From Gnetum montanum (taxonomy: Eukaryota; Streptophyta; Gnetopsida; Gnetales; Gnetaceae): a stretch of DNA of 64,000 nt. Both the position numbers and the translations under genes were made by a program. Location: contig MNCI01036292.1 of assembly GCA_015680685.1 (NCBI GenBank), forward strand, positions 367,254-431,253. The letters run 5' to 3'. Shown here in pieces: positions 33,806-46,949 of this stretch (position 1 is its first letter; each line of letters opens with the position of its first letter). The notes beneath the pieces were generated by a model that searched no databases, was not told the origin of the DNA, and saw nothing but the letters and a program-made list of their open reading frames with translations.

Positions 33806-35106
33806 CATGCCTATAAACATTTTTGGTATATATGCCTAATACTTCTAAGTAGTATGAATATTTTTGTTTGGATGACATAAGAAAGCTCACGATTTGTTTC
33901 TAATTTCTTTTTATTTATATGTTATTTCAAGTAATATATACATAGATACTTGTTAATGAATGAGGATTTCAAGGTTTAGCATTATTTTAGAATACATGGT
34001 CTATTTTGACATTTAGTACTCATTTTAAAATAAAAAGGAATTAATGCGTATTGATGATTTTTGGTGTCTTTGTGAACTGTACATGTACTATTTTGTTGAG
34101 CATTTTTGGGTCAGTTTTTGAAGGATTTCTAAGAGAGTTGTCATGTCCCATTCCATTATTGAATGATCCTTTGTCCAAGCCTACATTTCTCTCAATGTGA
34201 AAACATGAGAGGCTGGAAAAATTTACTAATGAAGATCAGAAAAGTTTGACACCATGTTAATCCCTCATGGTTGTTAAGCTGGGTTGAAAAGAAGCAATGT
34301 CACATTGCAGATTTTATTTGCTAATTTCTTGTTTATTTGATATTTAAGGATATGAAGTTTACTTTTCTGTTTTCCAAAAATCAAATGTTATGCCTTTGGT
34401 AAGGATGAATCATGATAAGAATAATGTTACTAGTAGCAGGGACATTGTGTTTGTTTTATATTTATGAAGGAAAGGAAAAGGGTAAATATTAGAATATATA
34501 TCTATTTCCTCTTTTACAAATTACTTGCTGTTAATATGAAAAAAATTCAGAAATCCATTTCTCTATTTATTATTGGAATCTAGTTGCTCAAGGAATTTAT
34601 AGTTTAGAGTTGTTTTCCTAGAAAATAATTTTGAGTTCATAAATTTTACTTATTCTTTTTTTTTTTACTTAAAATCATAATTTAATTTCGTAAATATGAT
34701 GGACATTACTGTTCTTTCATTGCTGCTAACCTCTGGGTTTCATAGTTCAATCGCTAGACAGTCACCTTCAGAATCTAACCTCTGGTTTATAAAAAATAGA
34801 GAGAGAGAGACTGAGTTTATTCTCTGTTCTAGGATGAAAACTAGACTGATATTATTTTTTTATGATTGCTGTGTCTCCCTTTCATCATCAGCAACACCTT
34901 TAAGTCTGTACTTTGTTTAAAGTATTGACATACACACAAAGTTGCAACTCATTTAGATTATAAAGTTTTCTGAACTTGTACTGTTGTGTTAGGATCTGTA
35001 TGCATGTGAAAAGATGAAATAAAAGAAAAAGCCAGCACTTGATCTCTCATGTTTCAGCCTTTACATTTTGAGAAAATTTTAGAGGCTGAAGGTGCCTAAG
35101 AATAGG

Positions 35107-35168
35107 CAAAAAAAAAAAAGAAAAAAAAAAAGAAAAAAAAAACAAGAAAAAAAAAGAAAAAAAAAAGA
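35107..35168. repeat. A-rich simple sequence
   Basis: Runs of A interrupted by single G or C bases. It is absent from R copy B at the equivalent place. Confidence 0.85.
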
Positions 35169-35642
35169 CAGCATGAGCTAGAGAAGTGAATAACAAATGT
35201 TCAAGCTTAAACCAGAACACACTTATCACCATGCTGATTTCCCTAATTTTCATGCTCTGTTTTGGTATAATGATCACATCAAAGTTACTCTGTTTATGCA
35301 TGAATTAGATTTTAGCCCTGTTTGCTGCTAAATCAGATTTTGGATTTTGAATCCCAATGATCTCTAGCTAAAGGCAATGTTATTTTCCAAGCTAATTTTC
35401 TATCTCCTTTGTATAATCCTAATTCATATTTTAATAGCCACGATAATAACATCTGAAAACAAAGATTTTTATCCCTAATGGCTTACAGATTCTTGGTTTC
35501 TTTATTCTATTACTAGGTCGATCTGTAAATCTGTCCTATGTTCCTCTTACTTTTAAAGATATTAAAGATTGTAATTCTTCTTTTATTTACTCTAGTTTTA
35601 GTGCCTTATTATTTGTAGTGCCCTCAACTTTGAAAGAGTTTA

Positions 35643-35670
35643 CTATATATATATATATATATATATAAAT
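35643..35670. repeat. TA microsatellite
   Basis: About 12 perfect TA units, within R copy A. Confidence 0.9.
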
Positions 35671-36335
35671 ATAAATGCACATAACTTAAGAACTTTGTAT
35701 CACTTTCAAGCTATGAGGAAAAAATTATGAACTCCCAAGTATATTGATAATTAGAATTTTTGTATTTGCTCTAAACTCTCAATTTTCTGCTAGTCAAATT
35801 TGTTTGCCAAAAATTCAACCCCTACTTTCAGACTCTATTTGCCAAGTTTAGAATGTCTAAAATCAGAGGAAGAAAATAAAAACCTTTTTAAAAAAAGATC
35901 ATGAATCGGATGTCAAAGAAAATGAACTTTTGCAGTTGATAGATGATTTTGATGCAGATCCAATGCAGTTATACAAGTTGCTAATTGCGTCCAAATCCTT
36001 AGTTTATATGAAAGATGAATTGAATTAATGTTTTGTAAGCTTATACAAATTTCAAATTATTTGCTTTATCATGACATAGATAGATTTTGTCATCATTAGC
36101 TCTTGATGGATTCCCATGAGAAAACAAACCCTAATGTTGTAACACTCTTTAATGTAAGATGCAAGCCAGTTCTTCTTATATTGCATTTGAAACATAAAGA
36201 GATGCACAGTTACTCTCTTTAAAGTATGTTATGATAACATTGGAATCTTTGAAGCCTGGAAATCTCCTCAAAGTAAGTCTTTTATTTATGAATATTTTGT
36301 ACATTATCTTAGATGATTTGTTCTATTGCTTTAGA

Positions 36336-36885
36336 ATTTCACCCTAACAAGATGATAATAAACCTTGTGGTGACACAAAGAAGAGGAGTTCCTTAAGTTC
36401 CAAGAGGCTATAGCCTTTATGTCCTCCTAGCACTAGCAAGAGAACCTGGATAGGGTCCACTTTAGGGTGCAACCTAGGGGTGTTGTTACTAATTGCCCCA
36501 CCATAATTGAGGGGGCCCTTGCTATCTGCCATGGGCTCCTTGTTCTCTTGATTAGGCCATATATTGTTTGTTTCTTGTTTTTGGTCTATCTCAATTTTGA
36601 CTGGTGTTCAAGTAGTGTCAATAGAATAGGTCATTTCACGATGAGCGCCACTTGAGTGGGCCATTCTATTTTTTATTGTGCTTTCTATGTTTCCCCATTT
36701 TTGTGGTCTACTGTCTTCTGGGGGTGATTCTCCGCTATGCTTGTTAAGGGGTCTCTCTCCCCTAGTTTCTAGATTCTTATCTATTTGGGTAGGGGAGGGT
36801 CTTCTAAGCCTGCCATCTTGATTGTATGCATTAATTTCTTTTTTAATCTAACCTAACCTTTTTCCAAAAATAAAAATAAAAATTT
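36336..36885 (+). mobile_element. 5'-truncated LINE, 3' end only
   Basis: It ends AACCTTTTTCCAAAAATAAA with an AAAAAT-type tail, as at 13,720-14,056, and shares the upstream CTCTCTCCCCTAGTTT element. It follows R copy A directly. Confidence 0.6.
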
Positions 36886-37394
36886 ATAACTAAAGAAACA
36901 AAGTGCACAACTATGCATAAATCTAGTCTTTATATTAATGCATGTTATCTTGGGACATGATATTGAAAAGAAAAAGTACATAAAAAATATATACAAAAGA
37001 TAAAAATGATATCTAACCAAGATAACTCCAACTTTTGTAATTAAGGAAAATCCAAGCCTATCATACACCAAAGATGAAAAATTTGTAGAATTTAAAAGGT
37101 AAAATTAGAAAATATTTAGAAATATTGAAATCTTATAGATAAGGAAATGAGAGGACTTGATACTTCTTAGAAAATACACTCATCCAATAATGTTACCAAA
37201 ATAGCCATGGGGAATTCAGAAAACTCATACCATACCTGATGTAATTTTGTGCAAATAAATACACTTTCCCATTGAAAATAGTAGTCTTAGTGTTGCAATA
37301 CCCATATTATAATGATTCCTTCATAGGAAAAATTAAAATAACCAATTCCATGGAATATGCATGGTTAACAAAAGCATTGGGGTAAATGAACAAC
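36886..37394. other. AT-rich stretch without recognisable gene
   Basis: No feature recognised. It may be a diverged part of R copy C. Confidence 0.4.
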
Positions 37395-37597
37395 ATAAAA
37401 CCACATTTCATTTCTAAATGGTCCTAGTCCTAGCCTACATTATTCTCAATGTGATAGCATGAGAGCCTAGAAGAATAAAAAAGTTTGGTTGTAAATAAGT
37501 AGTGGCACATTGTAGATTCTCTTTCTTTCTTTTTGATTTGGCATCTAAGCATATGGAATTTATTTTCTTGGTTTCTTAGAAATCATACTCTAAGACC
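37395..37597. repeat. Dispersed repeat R, copy C, left part
   Basis: Matches 34,165-34,385 and 61,640-61,860 (AGCCTACATTATTCTCAATG, GGCACATTGTAGATTC). It breaks off at the poly-T end of LINE-2, and the next part of R resumes at about 51,910. Confidence 0.6.
37585..37597. repeat. Left target-site duplication of LINE-2
   Basis: ATACTCTAAGACC directly flanks the poly-T (LINE 3') end. ATATTCTAACACC at 51897-51909 directly flanks the LINE 5' end. The two agree at 11 of 13 positions. Confidence 0.65.
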
Positions 37598-38099
37598 CTT
37601 TTTTTGAGAGAATGTTCAGGGTGATATTACTAAAAAGTAAAATACAAAATTAGGTCACCAGAGGTGGCCAACACGGATGATCCCATGATCTAAGGGCAGG
37701 GGGAGGGGGGTGTGTTGCACAACCACAAAAATAGACAGCAAAGACGTACATCATAGAATCACATCACAGAAAGGCTAGATCAGCTAGTTGAGAAATAGCG
37801 AGGACCACAGCCTGAGGCTACAGATGTGTCAGTAGTCTATGACATGTGCAGTGCAAGCGCTCAAGGGCATGGAGAATATCCAACATGTTATGGTGCAATT
37901 TGGAATCTACAAAACTGGTGGCTTGTTGAATTGCTTGCATGGAAGCATCTTACCAATTCCGCTCTTCAACCGACATCGTCCATCTAGGTGGAAATGCATG
38001 GATGTTTGGTAGATGTGTTGTTGGAGCACATGCCACAAGTAGTCATAGATGATGCCTAGAACAATGTATAGATAGCACCCCTCTCGAAGCCATTGGCGA

Positions 38100-39329
38100 G
38101 TGCTCTACTCATGTTCCTGGTCTAGCTACCTCTACCTCTATTCCTCATCCTGTTCTTATTCCTATTGTGCCCGCTCCACTCTCTCACGCTCTTTGCAAGT
38201 AGCCTCCTCCTGCAATAGCTCCTCTTGGATTTGGACATGGAGCTTGTTAGCCAGCTGGGCTTGGGTAGCCTCCACTGGCAAAGTTTGCTGTTGAAGTAGC
38301 TCTTACTCCCATTCCCAGAAATGGATCTCCAGTTCAACTTATGCATGCACGAGGGCTTCATCCCACTTGGCTTCCCAGTCACACCTTTTTTCAACATGAG
38401 CAGCAACTGTTGCCTCTACTGCCATGCAGTGCAACTCCTCATCTCGTAAAACCTCGCATCCCAACGTTGTCCATGGAGATGTGTTTGGCACCACCATAGG
38501 GTTGGAAGCACTCGACTCTCAGTGGCCAACCTGCTTCCAGGAATAAGCCACCATAGGCCCAATCCTTGATGGCCCAAGTAGGTTCGACCAAGAGGGCCCA
38601 AGCAAGGACAACCCTGAGGGGTCAAGACTTGGTCCTGGCCTTGCCTATGGCCACACCCCCATCACCCCTTGCCAAAGGTCCAAAATAATCCCAGAATGGC
38701 ACCCCCTCTTTTTCTATTGTAAAATAGCCAAAAAGAAGTGAGGCAGATTTACTGTAATCCCCAACTTCAGACATTTGAGAAATGCAAAGTGGATGCCTTG
38801 GAGCTTGGATCCATTTCTAGACTATACAAAAAATTGGTCCACCAGCTTAGCAGCCTAAACCTAGACAGGTGGCAGGGTAGATTTGGGCACCTATTGACTC
38901 TACGTGCGTGGCACCGGCCCAGTGAAAAACATGTTAGCATCTTGTAGCCCTCAACTAGTGGGCAAAATGATTTCATCCTCCTCCCAGGCCCCTAGACATC
39001 TGGCAATCATAGGTTTCATAAGAACAATTTCAATGCCCCAGAAAAATGTTCAGTCATCCTGCTAGTTGGTATAGAAAGCATCATTTGGCAGGGCCGTGTC
39101 TCCCACCAACTACTACATGACATTGCTCCAGCCGCAGAGCTCTACCATTCCCCATAACTCAGCATTATCCTAGAGCACTGCACAGTTAGGCTCATAGGTC
39201 GATGTAACCCCCATTACTACAAAAATTTCTTTCCATGTAGCTGCAACTTGTGAAGCCACCTGCACCAAGGGGTAGTCGGTGTTGTTGGAAAATTTTATGA
39301 TTGTGGATTTTCCAAACCACCCATAAAAG
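38100..39329 (-). pseudogene. LINE-2 ORF2 C-terminal extension beyond zf-RVT
   Basis: About 1.2 kb downstream of zf-RVT still shows coding similarity to the same place in LINE-3: at 38,975-38,755 a segment with VPKSTLPP, AAKLVDQFFV and GIHFAFLKCLKLG aligns with VPKSMLPL, AIKLVDQYCV and GVHFNFLKCLRLG of LINE-3. A Glu/Gln-rich coiled-coil-like stretch follows (CDWEAKWDEALVHA, VQIQEELLQEEATCKERERV) at about 38,400-38,150. Function unknown; no RNase H motif is seen. Confidence 0.6.
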
Positions 39330-41359
39330 CAAGGTGGCTCAGGAATTGCTTGACAGTGTCAGTGGGGGAGGCCAACCCATCGTGTGCGACATGGCATGCA
39401 TGTAGACACATTGAAAGGTGAAATGTAGGATGGTCTTGGATGCATTCCTGCATAGTGGGTAGGTGGTGTCAATATCAAGGCTACACCTTCGTAAATTTAT
39501 TTGTATCGGTAATGCATTACTTTTCAAAAGCCATAAAAAGACTTTAATTTTCTTAGGCAAACGCCCTTGCCATATCTAATTTCATCTTGGCACCAGCAGA
39601 TACATGGTTGATAACAGGTAGCATAGCTTGCATTCCAACCACCCTCACAACTGCATTTGTAGTGCATGGTCATAATATGTATGCCATGGCCTCAAGTCAT
39701 GCACCTTGATTGCCATCAAATGTACTTGACATTCATGATTGGTATGCACTAGGCTGGCTCTTTATTCTAGTGGGTGAAACAAAGCAGTAGATGTTGTTGA
39801 CCAAGCATTAGTTCATCTTCGAATTTTGATATTTGTAAACCCCCTATAGTTTGAGGGTGTGTAATCTGGTCCCAACTAGCTAGGTGCAAGTTGCACCACC
39901 CTTTTCCCCCTAACCACACAAAGTGACGCATGAGCTTATCAATAGCCTAACTTACTGCATGTGATAGAAGGGGGGGGGGATGTAGTAATAGCGGCCATGA
40001 AATGTGTCATTACAACTAGCACCCTCGATGCCAGCATTGACCGCCCTTTATGAGTAAGAAACGGTTCATCCTATTTCCCATTTGAGTCTCAATTTTTTCC
40101 AAAATTGCCCCTAGGAACAGTGGAATGCCCACGTAAGAGTCCTAAATCATTCTAGAAGGAACCCCCAGGATTTGTGAAACTCAATCTTTCACCTAAGTAT
40201 CTACTTTGAGGAAGTGTGTAGACAACTTTGCATGGTTTATCACTAGGCCAAGCTTGGCAGCCATCAAAGTAAGTTCTAGGTTGATGCCATGCACTTGTGG
40301 GACCCTAGCTTGATTGAGCAGCACTATGTCATCTGCATATTGTTCAGTGAAACATTCCACCCTAGTAATTTTCAGGCCTCCTACACCTGTAGCCTTCCAA
40401 TAATATTGTAAAATGTCCGTACTAATAATAAAAAGTAATGTCAAGGAAAGTTTTGAAGAATTTGAGACTCCAACCATCTGATCTAGGCACCTTCCCTCTA
40501 GGCATGGCCCCACCATTGTTGTTAGCTCTTGCTAGGAAAATAGGGTCAGTAGTCTAGCATTATACTCTTTGTCTAGCACTTGCGGAACCTAAATAGACAC
40601 GGGCACTGTGGGCCGCTTTGCCCAGATCATCTCCCAATGTCATGCCAATTCTCTGGCCATTTCCTTCGGATCATCAACCATCTCTCTTGTGTTAGTCTCC
40701 AACCCATGTCTTTGGCTCCACCTATGTGTTTTGGCTATAGCAAAGAAGAATTTTTTCTATCTATCACCCTCCCTGAGTCATATGACCCATGATATTTGTT
40801 TCCAATAGATTTCCTCTTCCAAGTCAAGTGCTTGTAGTTGCATCAGAAAGTTCTGTTCCTCATCATGTAGGTCCTCCCTAGCTTCTTATCAAGGTTGCAC
40901 CTAGGCCAGTTGGGTCTAAAGGGTAGTACAGTCCATCTGGAATGAAAATTTTTCCTTTACAGCTAAGGATCAGATATCCCACTTTAAACGAAGGAGCCCC
41001 TCTCGAAGAAAATTCCTAGGATCCCCATGTCCTGGCCTGTAGTATACTCAGATGTCTTCAACTAAAGGTCACAACCAGGGCTTGAGTAGCCAAGCTGCTT
41101 CAAACTGAAAAGACTAAAGGGCCTGGTTCCTCAGAGGCCCAATGTAACAAATGAATGATCAATGGTCCAAGGCGATCCTCTCCTACCCCATAACCTTTGC
41201 ATCCATTCTTAGAAGGAGGTCCAAATGGATGCAAACTTGATCAATTCAAGAGAGGATGTGATTGGCCCATTTTCGCCTATTTCTCTAGGCGAATTAACAA
41301 TTTTCAATTGGTAGGTCAACTAGTGATACATCAAGAAGTCTTGGAACTCCTAGGTTCTT
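39330..41359 (-). pseudogene. LINE-2 ORF2: endonuclease end, reverse transcriptase and zf-RVT domain
   Basis: It continues the endonuclease (LLDVSLVDLPIEN, SRIDQVCIHLDLLL) directly after the gypsy insertion. The RT core is preserved in the catalytic part (CFTEQYADDIVLLNQ, YADD at 40328-40339). The zf-RVT domain (39560-39339) reads PKKIKVFLWLLKSNALPIQ and CSLDIDTTYPLC. Order and orientation agree with a single ORF2. Several stops and frameshifts are present. Confidence 0.8.
41355..41359. repeat. Left target-site duplication of the gypsy element
   Basis: TTCTT here and CTCTT at 50065-50069 flank the element and differ by one base. Confidence 0.5.
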
Positions 41360-43751
41360 TATAACACCCACTCATAGGGAGCAAGAGGTAGCACCCAAAT
41401 CCCCCTAAAAAGAAGAAAGTTGAAAGAAGAAAATGGCAAGGTGGCTTTCTTTCTACAATAATCAAACTAGCATTAACCTTTAAAATTAAAACGAGACCAA
41501 TAATGCCTAGATCTAGCTCTAAAATAGATCAATCAATATTAATTTAAGAATTAAGAGATAATTTTAAAAAGAAGTAGGCATAATAAAATATCTATGTAAG
41601 ATGCATTAGATTAAAACATAAAGCTTTTTTTTATCATTCAACCTAACAAGCAATATTTAATCGAGATCATTTGTGCACTTGAAAACCAAAGAAATCATCA
41701 CATAAGTAGATAAAATAATAATTGTTCAATCACATAATAATATTTTTTTATTTCTAGCCACACACAAAAACAAGATATGAATTTAACTCTTGTAACCATT
41801 TTACTAGTAATCATTTAATCAAGAAATTCATATGTTCAATAGTAGAGAATAGCTAGATCATAACCATAAATTAACATCCTAGGTTTTCCCCCACTCTATC
41901 AACTTATAGAAAGATATTAAAATCAGACTTGACAAGGTGTAGGAAGAAAATAACTATAATTCAAGATTCAGATCCAAGATTTATGCATTTAAAAGGGGGG
42001 TTTATCAGCCAAATTCCAACCAAAATCCAAGAATTCAACAATTCACAATTATCGACGGGCCCAAGGATACTCTCGCTTTCTGCCAGTGGTACCAATCCTC
42101 ATATTAGGGATCCATAGCCCCTGTTGGCAATCCTTTGCCAAAGATGCCCCAAATGGTTATGGGTGTTTCTGAATCGTTATAGAAACAACTCTCATCCAAG
42201 TCGTTTAGGTATGAGAGTGTAGAGGATAGGCGGAGAGATCCAAAAAAATAAGTCTAAGCTTACAACAAAAATATTGATATTTTCATTGGAAATCCTTTGC
42301 CAAAAATGCCCCAAATCGTTATGGGTGTTTCTGAATCACTACAGAAACAACTCTCATCCAAGTCATTTAGGTATGAGAGTGTAGAGGATAGGTTGAGAGA
42401 TCAAAAAAAAAAAGAAAAAGTCTAAGCTTACAACAACAATGTTGATATTTTCATGCAAGCATTGTGAAGGTGGTTAGACAAGCAAGAAGAGAAAAGTGTG
42501 AGAAAATCAGCCCTTGCTAGCCATTATCAAACATAACAAAGATGGATCATTTTACCTCCTTGCTTAGATATCTTGCTTACTAGGAGGAATTATACGAATA
42601 TTGGATTGCTATGCTACACTTGTTTTCTTCCTCTTTGCTATCTCTTGTAGTAGCGACAGTCTTCTCTCCCTTTGCAGCCATACTTCTTGTTGATGTAGCC
42701 TTCTTTTTCTTTTTTGTGTTCTTCAAAGCTACTTTTGCCTTCTATGTGTCCTCTTTTTTCCTCTTCTCCTCTTCCTATTTGTAGGTGAAATAAGGGATAA
42801 TCAATGGTTTCTTGTAACTAACTTCTTGGGGACTATTCATATTCTTTTCTTTCTTTTTAAAGTTCTCCCTCTCTCTCTCTCTCCTCCTCTTCCTATTTGT
42901 AGGTGGAATAAGGGATAATGAATGGTTTCTTGTAACTCACTTGTTGGGGGGATTGTTTGTATTCTTTTCTTTAGTTTCTTGTAACTAACTTGTTGGGAAT
43001 TGTTTGTATTCTTTTCTTTGGTTTCTTGTAACTAACTAGTTGGGGACTATTCATATTCTTTTCTTTCNCTTGTCATAAGATGTAAGGAAAAAGTTTTCAA
43101 ATAGATTCATGACAAGGGAAATTCAAGATACATAATCAAATAAGCACCTTCTTTTTCAGGTCATCAACGATGCAAATTTTCCCATCGTCTTACGATCCCT
43201 AGAAGGTCATCACGTGACCTTTCTACAGCAATGGAGAGGGTACTTATACTCTACTATTTTAAACTAAAAAGAGCAATGCATCACATTTAGATAAAATTAA
43301 ATATAAAACTACAGTAATTGCACAAAGTATCCTTGATTCATGGGTTAGGTTCCTCCAACTTGATTCATAGGTCAAGTTCCTTAATATGAGCATTCATTTG
43401 CATCTCAACATACCTGTTTTAGCTCTTGAGGCATACCTTAGAGCATTGTCCTCTATTTCTTAGCATCTTTATTGAAATAGAATGGAAAATATTTTGTTTT
43501 CCCATATATCATTTATTATTATTATTTTAAAATAATGCCAGCATGTATTTTAAATCATATTTCTCATGCATAAAGTATTTAAACATTTAATCATAATACA
43601 TATAAAAATATGGTCAACAAATTTATTACTATTCCAATTAGCCTTTTCCACTAAAGCACACACACAACTTGTCAACAAAACATGCATACAAACACACAAA
43701 AGACTATTACAATCATTAACACAAAAACTCAAGGAGAAGTGATTCGTTACA
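41360..43751 (-). repeat. 3' LTR of the gypsy element (left)
   Basis: 2,392 bp, TATAACACCC...TTACA on the plus strand (ancestral TG changed to TA). It contains a 162-bp tandem duplication (42,126-42,449) and a roughly 47-bp minisatellite (42,810-43,066). One unknown base lies at 43,068. Confidence 0.9.
42810..43066. repeat. About 47-bp minisatellite in the gypsy LTR
   Basis: Repeats built on GGTTTCTTGTAACTAACTTG and TTCGTATTCTTTTCTTT-like strings. The equivalent array in the other LTR is at 49,230-49,471. Confidence 0.8.
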
Positions 43752-43800
43752 TTTGCTCCCCCGCCGTCTTCACGCGCCCCCGCCCAAACGCCCCCCCCCC
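43752..43800 (-). promoter_or_regulatory. Polypurine-rich tract of the gypsy element
   Basis: The minus strand is G-rich and ends GGGGGAGCAAA directly before the LTR start TGTAACG. Confidence 0.5.
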
Positions 43801-44352
43801 CTTAAAGACATTTCCTCCTAGAAATGTTTAAATAAGTGTGGGTAGCTCTCTCTAACCACATCCTCCATCTTCCAAGAGGTTTCAAATCCATCCTCATTCC
43901 AATCCAACTGAACTTGGTGCAGTGTATAGTGCCTAAGATTGAGCACCCTCTAGTTTGAAATTCAGATTGGTTGAACTTGGACAGTATAATTTGGGCTAAC
44001 CTAAAGGTTTTCCCATCGCAAGCAATTCTTAGAATCATAAACATACCTCCTTAACATAGAAACATGAAAAAAATTATGTAAATATGATAAACTAGGAGGT
44101 AAAGCTATTCTATAAGCAAAAAGACCAATTTTCTCTAAGACTTCAAAAGGACCATTAAATGTAGGTTTAAGTTTGTTCCTTTTAACACCTCTAATGACAT
44201 TTTCAAAGGGTTGAACTTTTATGAATACTTTATCTTCAATAGAAAATTTTAGGTCCCTTCTTCTATTATCTAAGTAACTCTTTTGTCTATCTTGTGCTTA
44301 ATTTAGTCTCTCTTTAATTTGATTCACCTTTAGCTACAAATCCAAAATCATC
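43801..44352 (-). pseudogene. Gypsy integrase C-terminal domain
   Basis: The frame contains DLKFSIEDKVFIKVQPFENV, KRNKLKPTFNGPFEVLEKIG and HNFFHVSMLRRYV, the conserved GPY/F-type C-terminal module. A Trp-rich end (SWKMWLERATHTYLN) may be the remnant of a chromodomain-like tail. Confidence 0.75.
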
Positions 44353-45000
44353 TTAGGCCCAAAAAATCAAATTTTCCTTAGGCTGATCCCAAGAGCTAGG
44401 AACTCTACATTTTCTATCATACAAGGCTTCATAAGGTGCCATTTCAATACTGCTTTGGTAGTTGTTATTGTAGGATAATTCTTCCAAGGGCAATACCTTA
44501 TCCCAAGTTTTATGATAATGCAATACACTGGTTCTTAAAAGATCTTCCACCACTTGATTTGTTCTTTCAACGTGACCATCAGTTTGTGGATGATAGGTTG
44601 TGTTGAAATTTAGTTTTGTTCCAAGAGCTTGCTGTATGGCTTGCCAAAAAATGAGATGTAAACTTTGGTTCTCTGTTTGAAATGATTTGCTTAGGTATGC
44701 CATGCAATCTAAGTATTTCTTGAATATAAATTTCTGTCATCTGTCTAGCATCATATTCTAATTTCACTTGGATGAAGTGTGATGATTTTTTCAGCCTATT
44801 AACTACAACCATTATGGAATCATATCCTCCAAGAAATTTAGGAAACCCAATAATAAAATCTATTCCAATCTCATCCTATTTCCATTGTAGAATATGTTGT
44901 GGTTGTAAAGAACCTGCAAGTACTTGATGTTTAGCCTTCGCTTTCATCAAGAACACACCACCTTACTAAGCCATCAAGGCATCACTTGTAGACATACCCT
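44353..45000 (-). pseudogene. Gypsy integrase core
   Basis: Motifs in order: KAKHQVLAGSLQPQHILQWK, DEIGIDFIIGFPKF (first catalytic Asp), SIMVVVNRLKKSSHF, IISNREPKFTSHF (second catalytic position changed from Asp to Glu or Asn), then after a frameshift YHPQTDGHVERTNQ with the catalytic Glu and APYEALYDRKCRVPSSW. Retroviral-type DDE integrase of Ty3/gypsy. Confidence 0.85.
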
Positions 45001-46949
45001 TTTCTTTCTAAAAACAACACACATTTACCAAACTCTACTAATTTGGCTACAAATAGAATTGCCAGTTTATCTCAAGTGTGTAGTACAGATATCTCATCTT
45101 AACCAAGACTTTGTTAATTTCTACATCAACTTCACAAACTCCTTCATATCAACATATGTCTCATGTGAAAATTGTAGCTCCACCAATAACAAATGAACTA
45201 ATGGTTTAAAGACTTCTTTATTTTTTGTAATATGCCTTGTACATTAAAAGCCAATCACTCAATTTGTACAACTCATTCTTTTCCCATAGTCACTTAACAA
45301 AGAAAATACATCACTTACTGTAATTGTATAATCATCTTCTAACTTGTTTATCAGATCATTCCTCACATATTCACTCAATTGTTTATTTCCTTTGTTGCTC
45401 ATCTTTTTCTATATTTTCCATTATTGTGCCTTTACTACCCTTGGATTCTTTGGGTTGAACTAACAATCTTGGTACTTTTGCCCCTTCTTTCTATAGATGA
45501 AACTACTATCCATGTGTTCAAATTTCTCAACTTTTGATGCATTTCTTGTATCAATTTTGAAATTCCTCCATTTATGAGTATTCATTACTTTCTCTAACAA
45601 ATTTTCTTGTTCATTTTTTTCATTTCTAGAAATCTGTTCTAACACCATGCTAAAGTTTTAACTGTTAATATAAACCCTTTAGGATCTTTTAACCAAAAAT
45701 ACTTGGATGCATGAATATAATAATTCAAAAAAATACACAAAATTGACTATAGTACAAATATCTTATTTTTAGACTATAGAATAATTATTCACTTAGTCAT
45801 ACACTTACGAATGGATTCCTACTTATGTTTCTATTACTTAGACACATAAAGCTTCTACTTAATCTTATTATTCCTTGTGTTTACTTGTAAGAGATTCTAC
45901 TTCTATATCAATGTTGTCTTATATATATATCTCTATTAGAAATATTTCTTTGTATATAAACCTTATCAGCTTGATGTCCAAGTGTTCTTATTCATCCAAA
46001 ACACACGTGCATTCATTTGGAGAATCATGCCCATTATATTTAATGCCATAAATAAATTATTTTAAATCTCCATGACTAGAAAATAATTATTTCCCTTTTA
46101 CTTATGAACAAATGCACTTGATGAATTAACATACAACTTGTTGTTCTTCAACGGATAATGAATTTCTCATATTTTATCTATTTGTTGTATTATAGATAAA
46201 AAAACAACTCAAACTTAAAGTTGAATTGCCATACTAACAATCCAAAACTTGTAGAGGAAATGTGAATCAAGGTCTAATAGATTACTTTCTAGTATAGCCA
46301 AACACATCGTGGCCACCTTTATCCTCACTGCTATGAGGAGATGCTATGTGATCTTCATTGTGTCTTCCTCAAGTGCATGAGGAAGAGTATTGCCAATTTT
46401 TTTCTATAGTTTTTATGTAGGAATGTTGTCACACAACACTCAACCCTCATATTGATGCTTTGGGATGCCCTCAGAGTGACATGAGATATCCTATATGATG
46501 AAGACATCTAAAACATCCATCTCCCTTCTCAAAGATGGCCAAGGCATTCCCTTCCCCAAGGGAGTATAGGCTTGACAAGGCAATAAAATAAAGCCAAAGC
46601 TTTGTACTTTGAAAAGTCCTTTTGGTTATTTTTAATTATCATGTCCATTGTAATAGTTTAAGTTATTTTTTGCAATGTTACCTCTATGTTGTAAATTGGA
46701 ATCTAGAAGATTCTAGATAAACTTGAAAAAGTAAATTCAGAAAAAGTTCTAGAGGGATATAGAAACCTGTATGAGAGCCTATAAAGCAAAATTGCCTATA
46801 TATGTTTGATATGCTCATCATAAAAACTGCATGCAAAATGACACCAAGTATTACCATCCAGATCTCTTTGTTTCTCTTTCCCTTCACTCTAATTCCTTCC
46901 TCCAAGGCCATTCCTTCCCTCATGGGTAGAGTCAACGTTGTATTGATGA
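45001..46949 (-). other. Interior of the gypsy element replaced by other DNA, possibly a copia-like LTR fragment
   Basis: RT palm, RNase H and the integrase N-terminus expected here are missing. At 45,640-45,655 the minus strand reads ATGGTGTTAGAACAG, loosely like a tRNA-Met primer site, preceded by AT-rich LTR-like DNA with TATA-like strings (to about 46,850) and followed by a 62-codon Lys/Glu-rich frame (45,648-45,460). This could be a nested copia LTR and leader. The boundaries are not defined. Confidence 0.3.

Larger units (their letters stand above)
33806..36335. repeat. Dispersed repeat R, copy A
   Basis: The segment 34,016-36,300 matches 61,499-63,170 closely (for example TGAGCATTTTTGGGTCAGTT, TTATGCCTTTGGTAAGGATG), and 33,806-34,015 matches 54,655-54,882. 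Near 35,880 a degenerate Lys/Glu-rich coiled-coil-like stretch and, at 36,272, a GTAAGT donor-like site occur; both have counterparts in copy B. R may be an old element or pieces of a duplicated intron-containing gene. Confidence 0.7.

Noticed and set aside
35047-35301. Phe-rich minus-strand frame
   Set aside because: Created by the A-rich simple sequence at 35,107-35,168.
38100-38294. Ser/Tyr/Leu-rich plus-strand frame
   Set aside because: Shadow of the Glu/Gln-rich coiled-coil region of LINE-2 on the minus strand.
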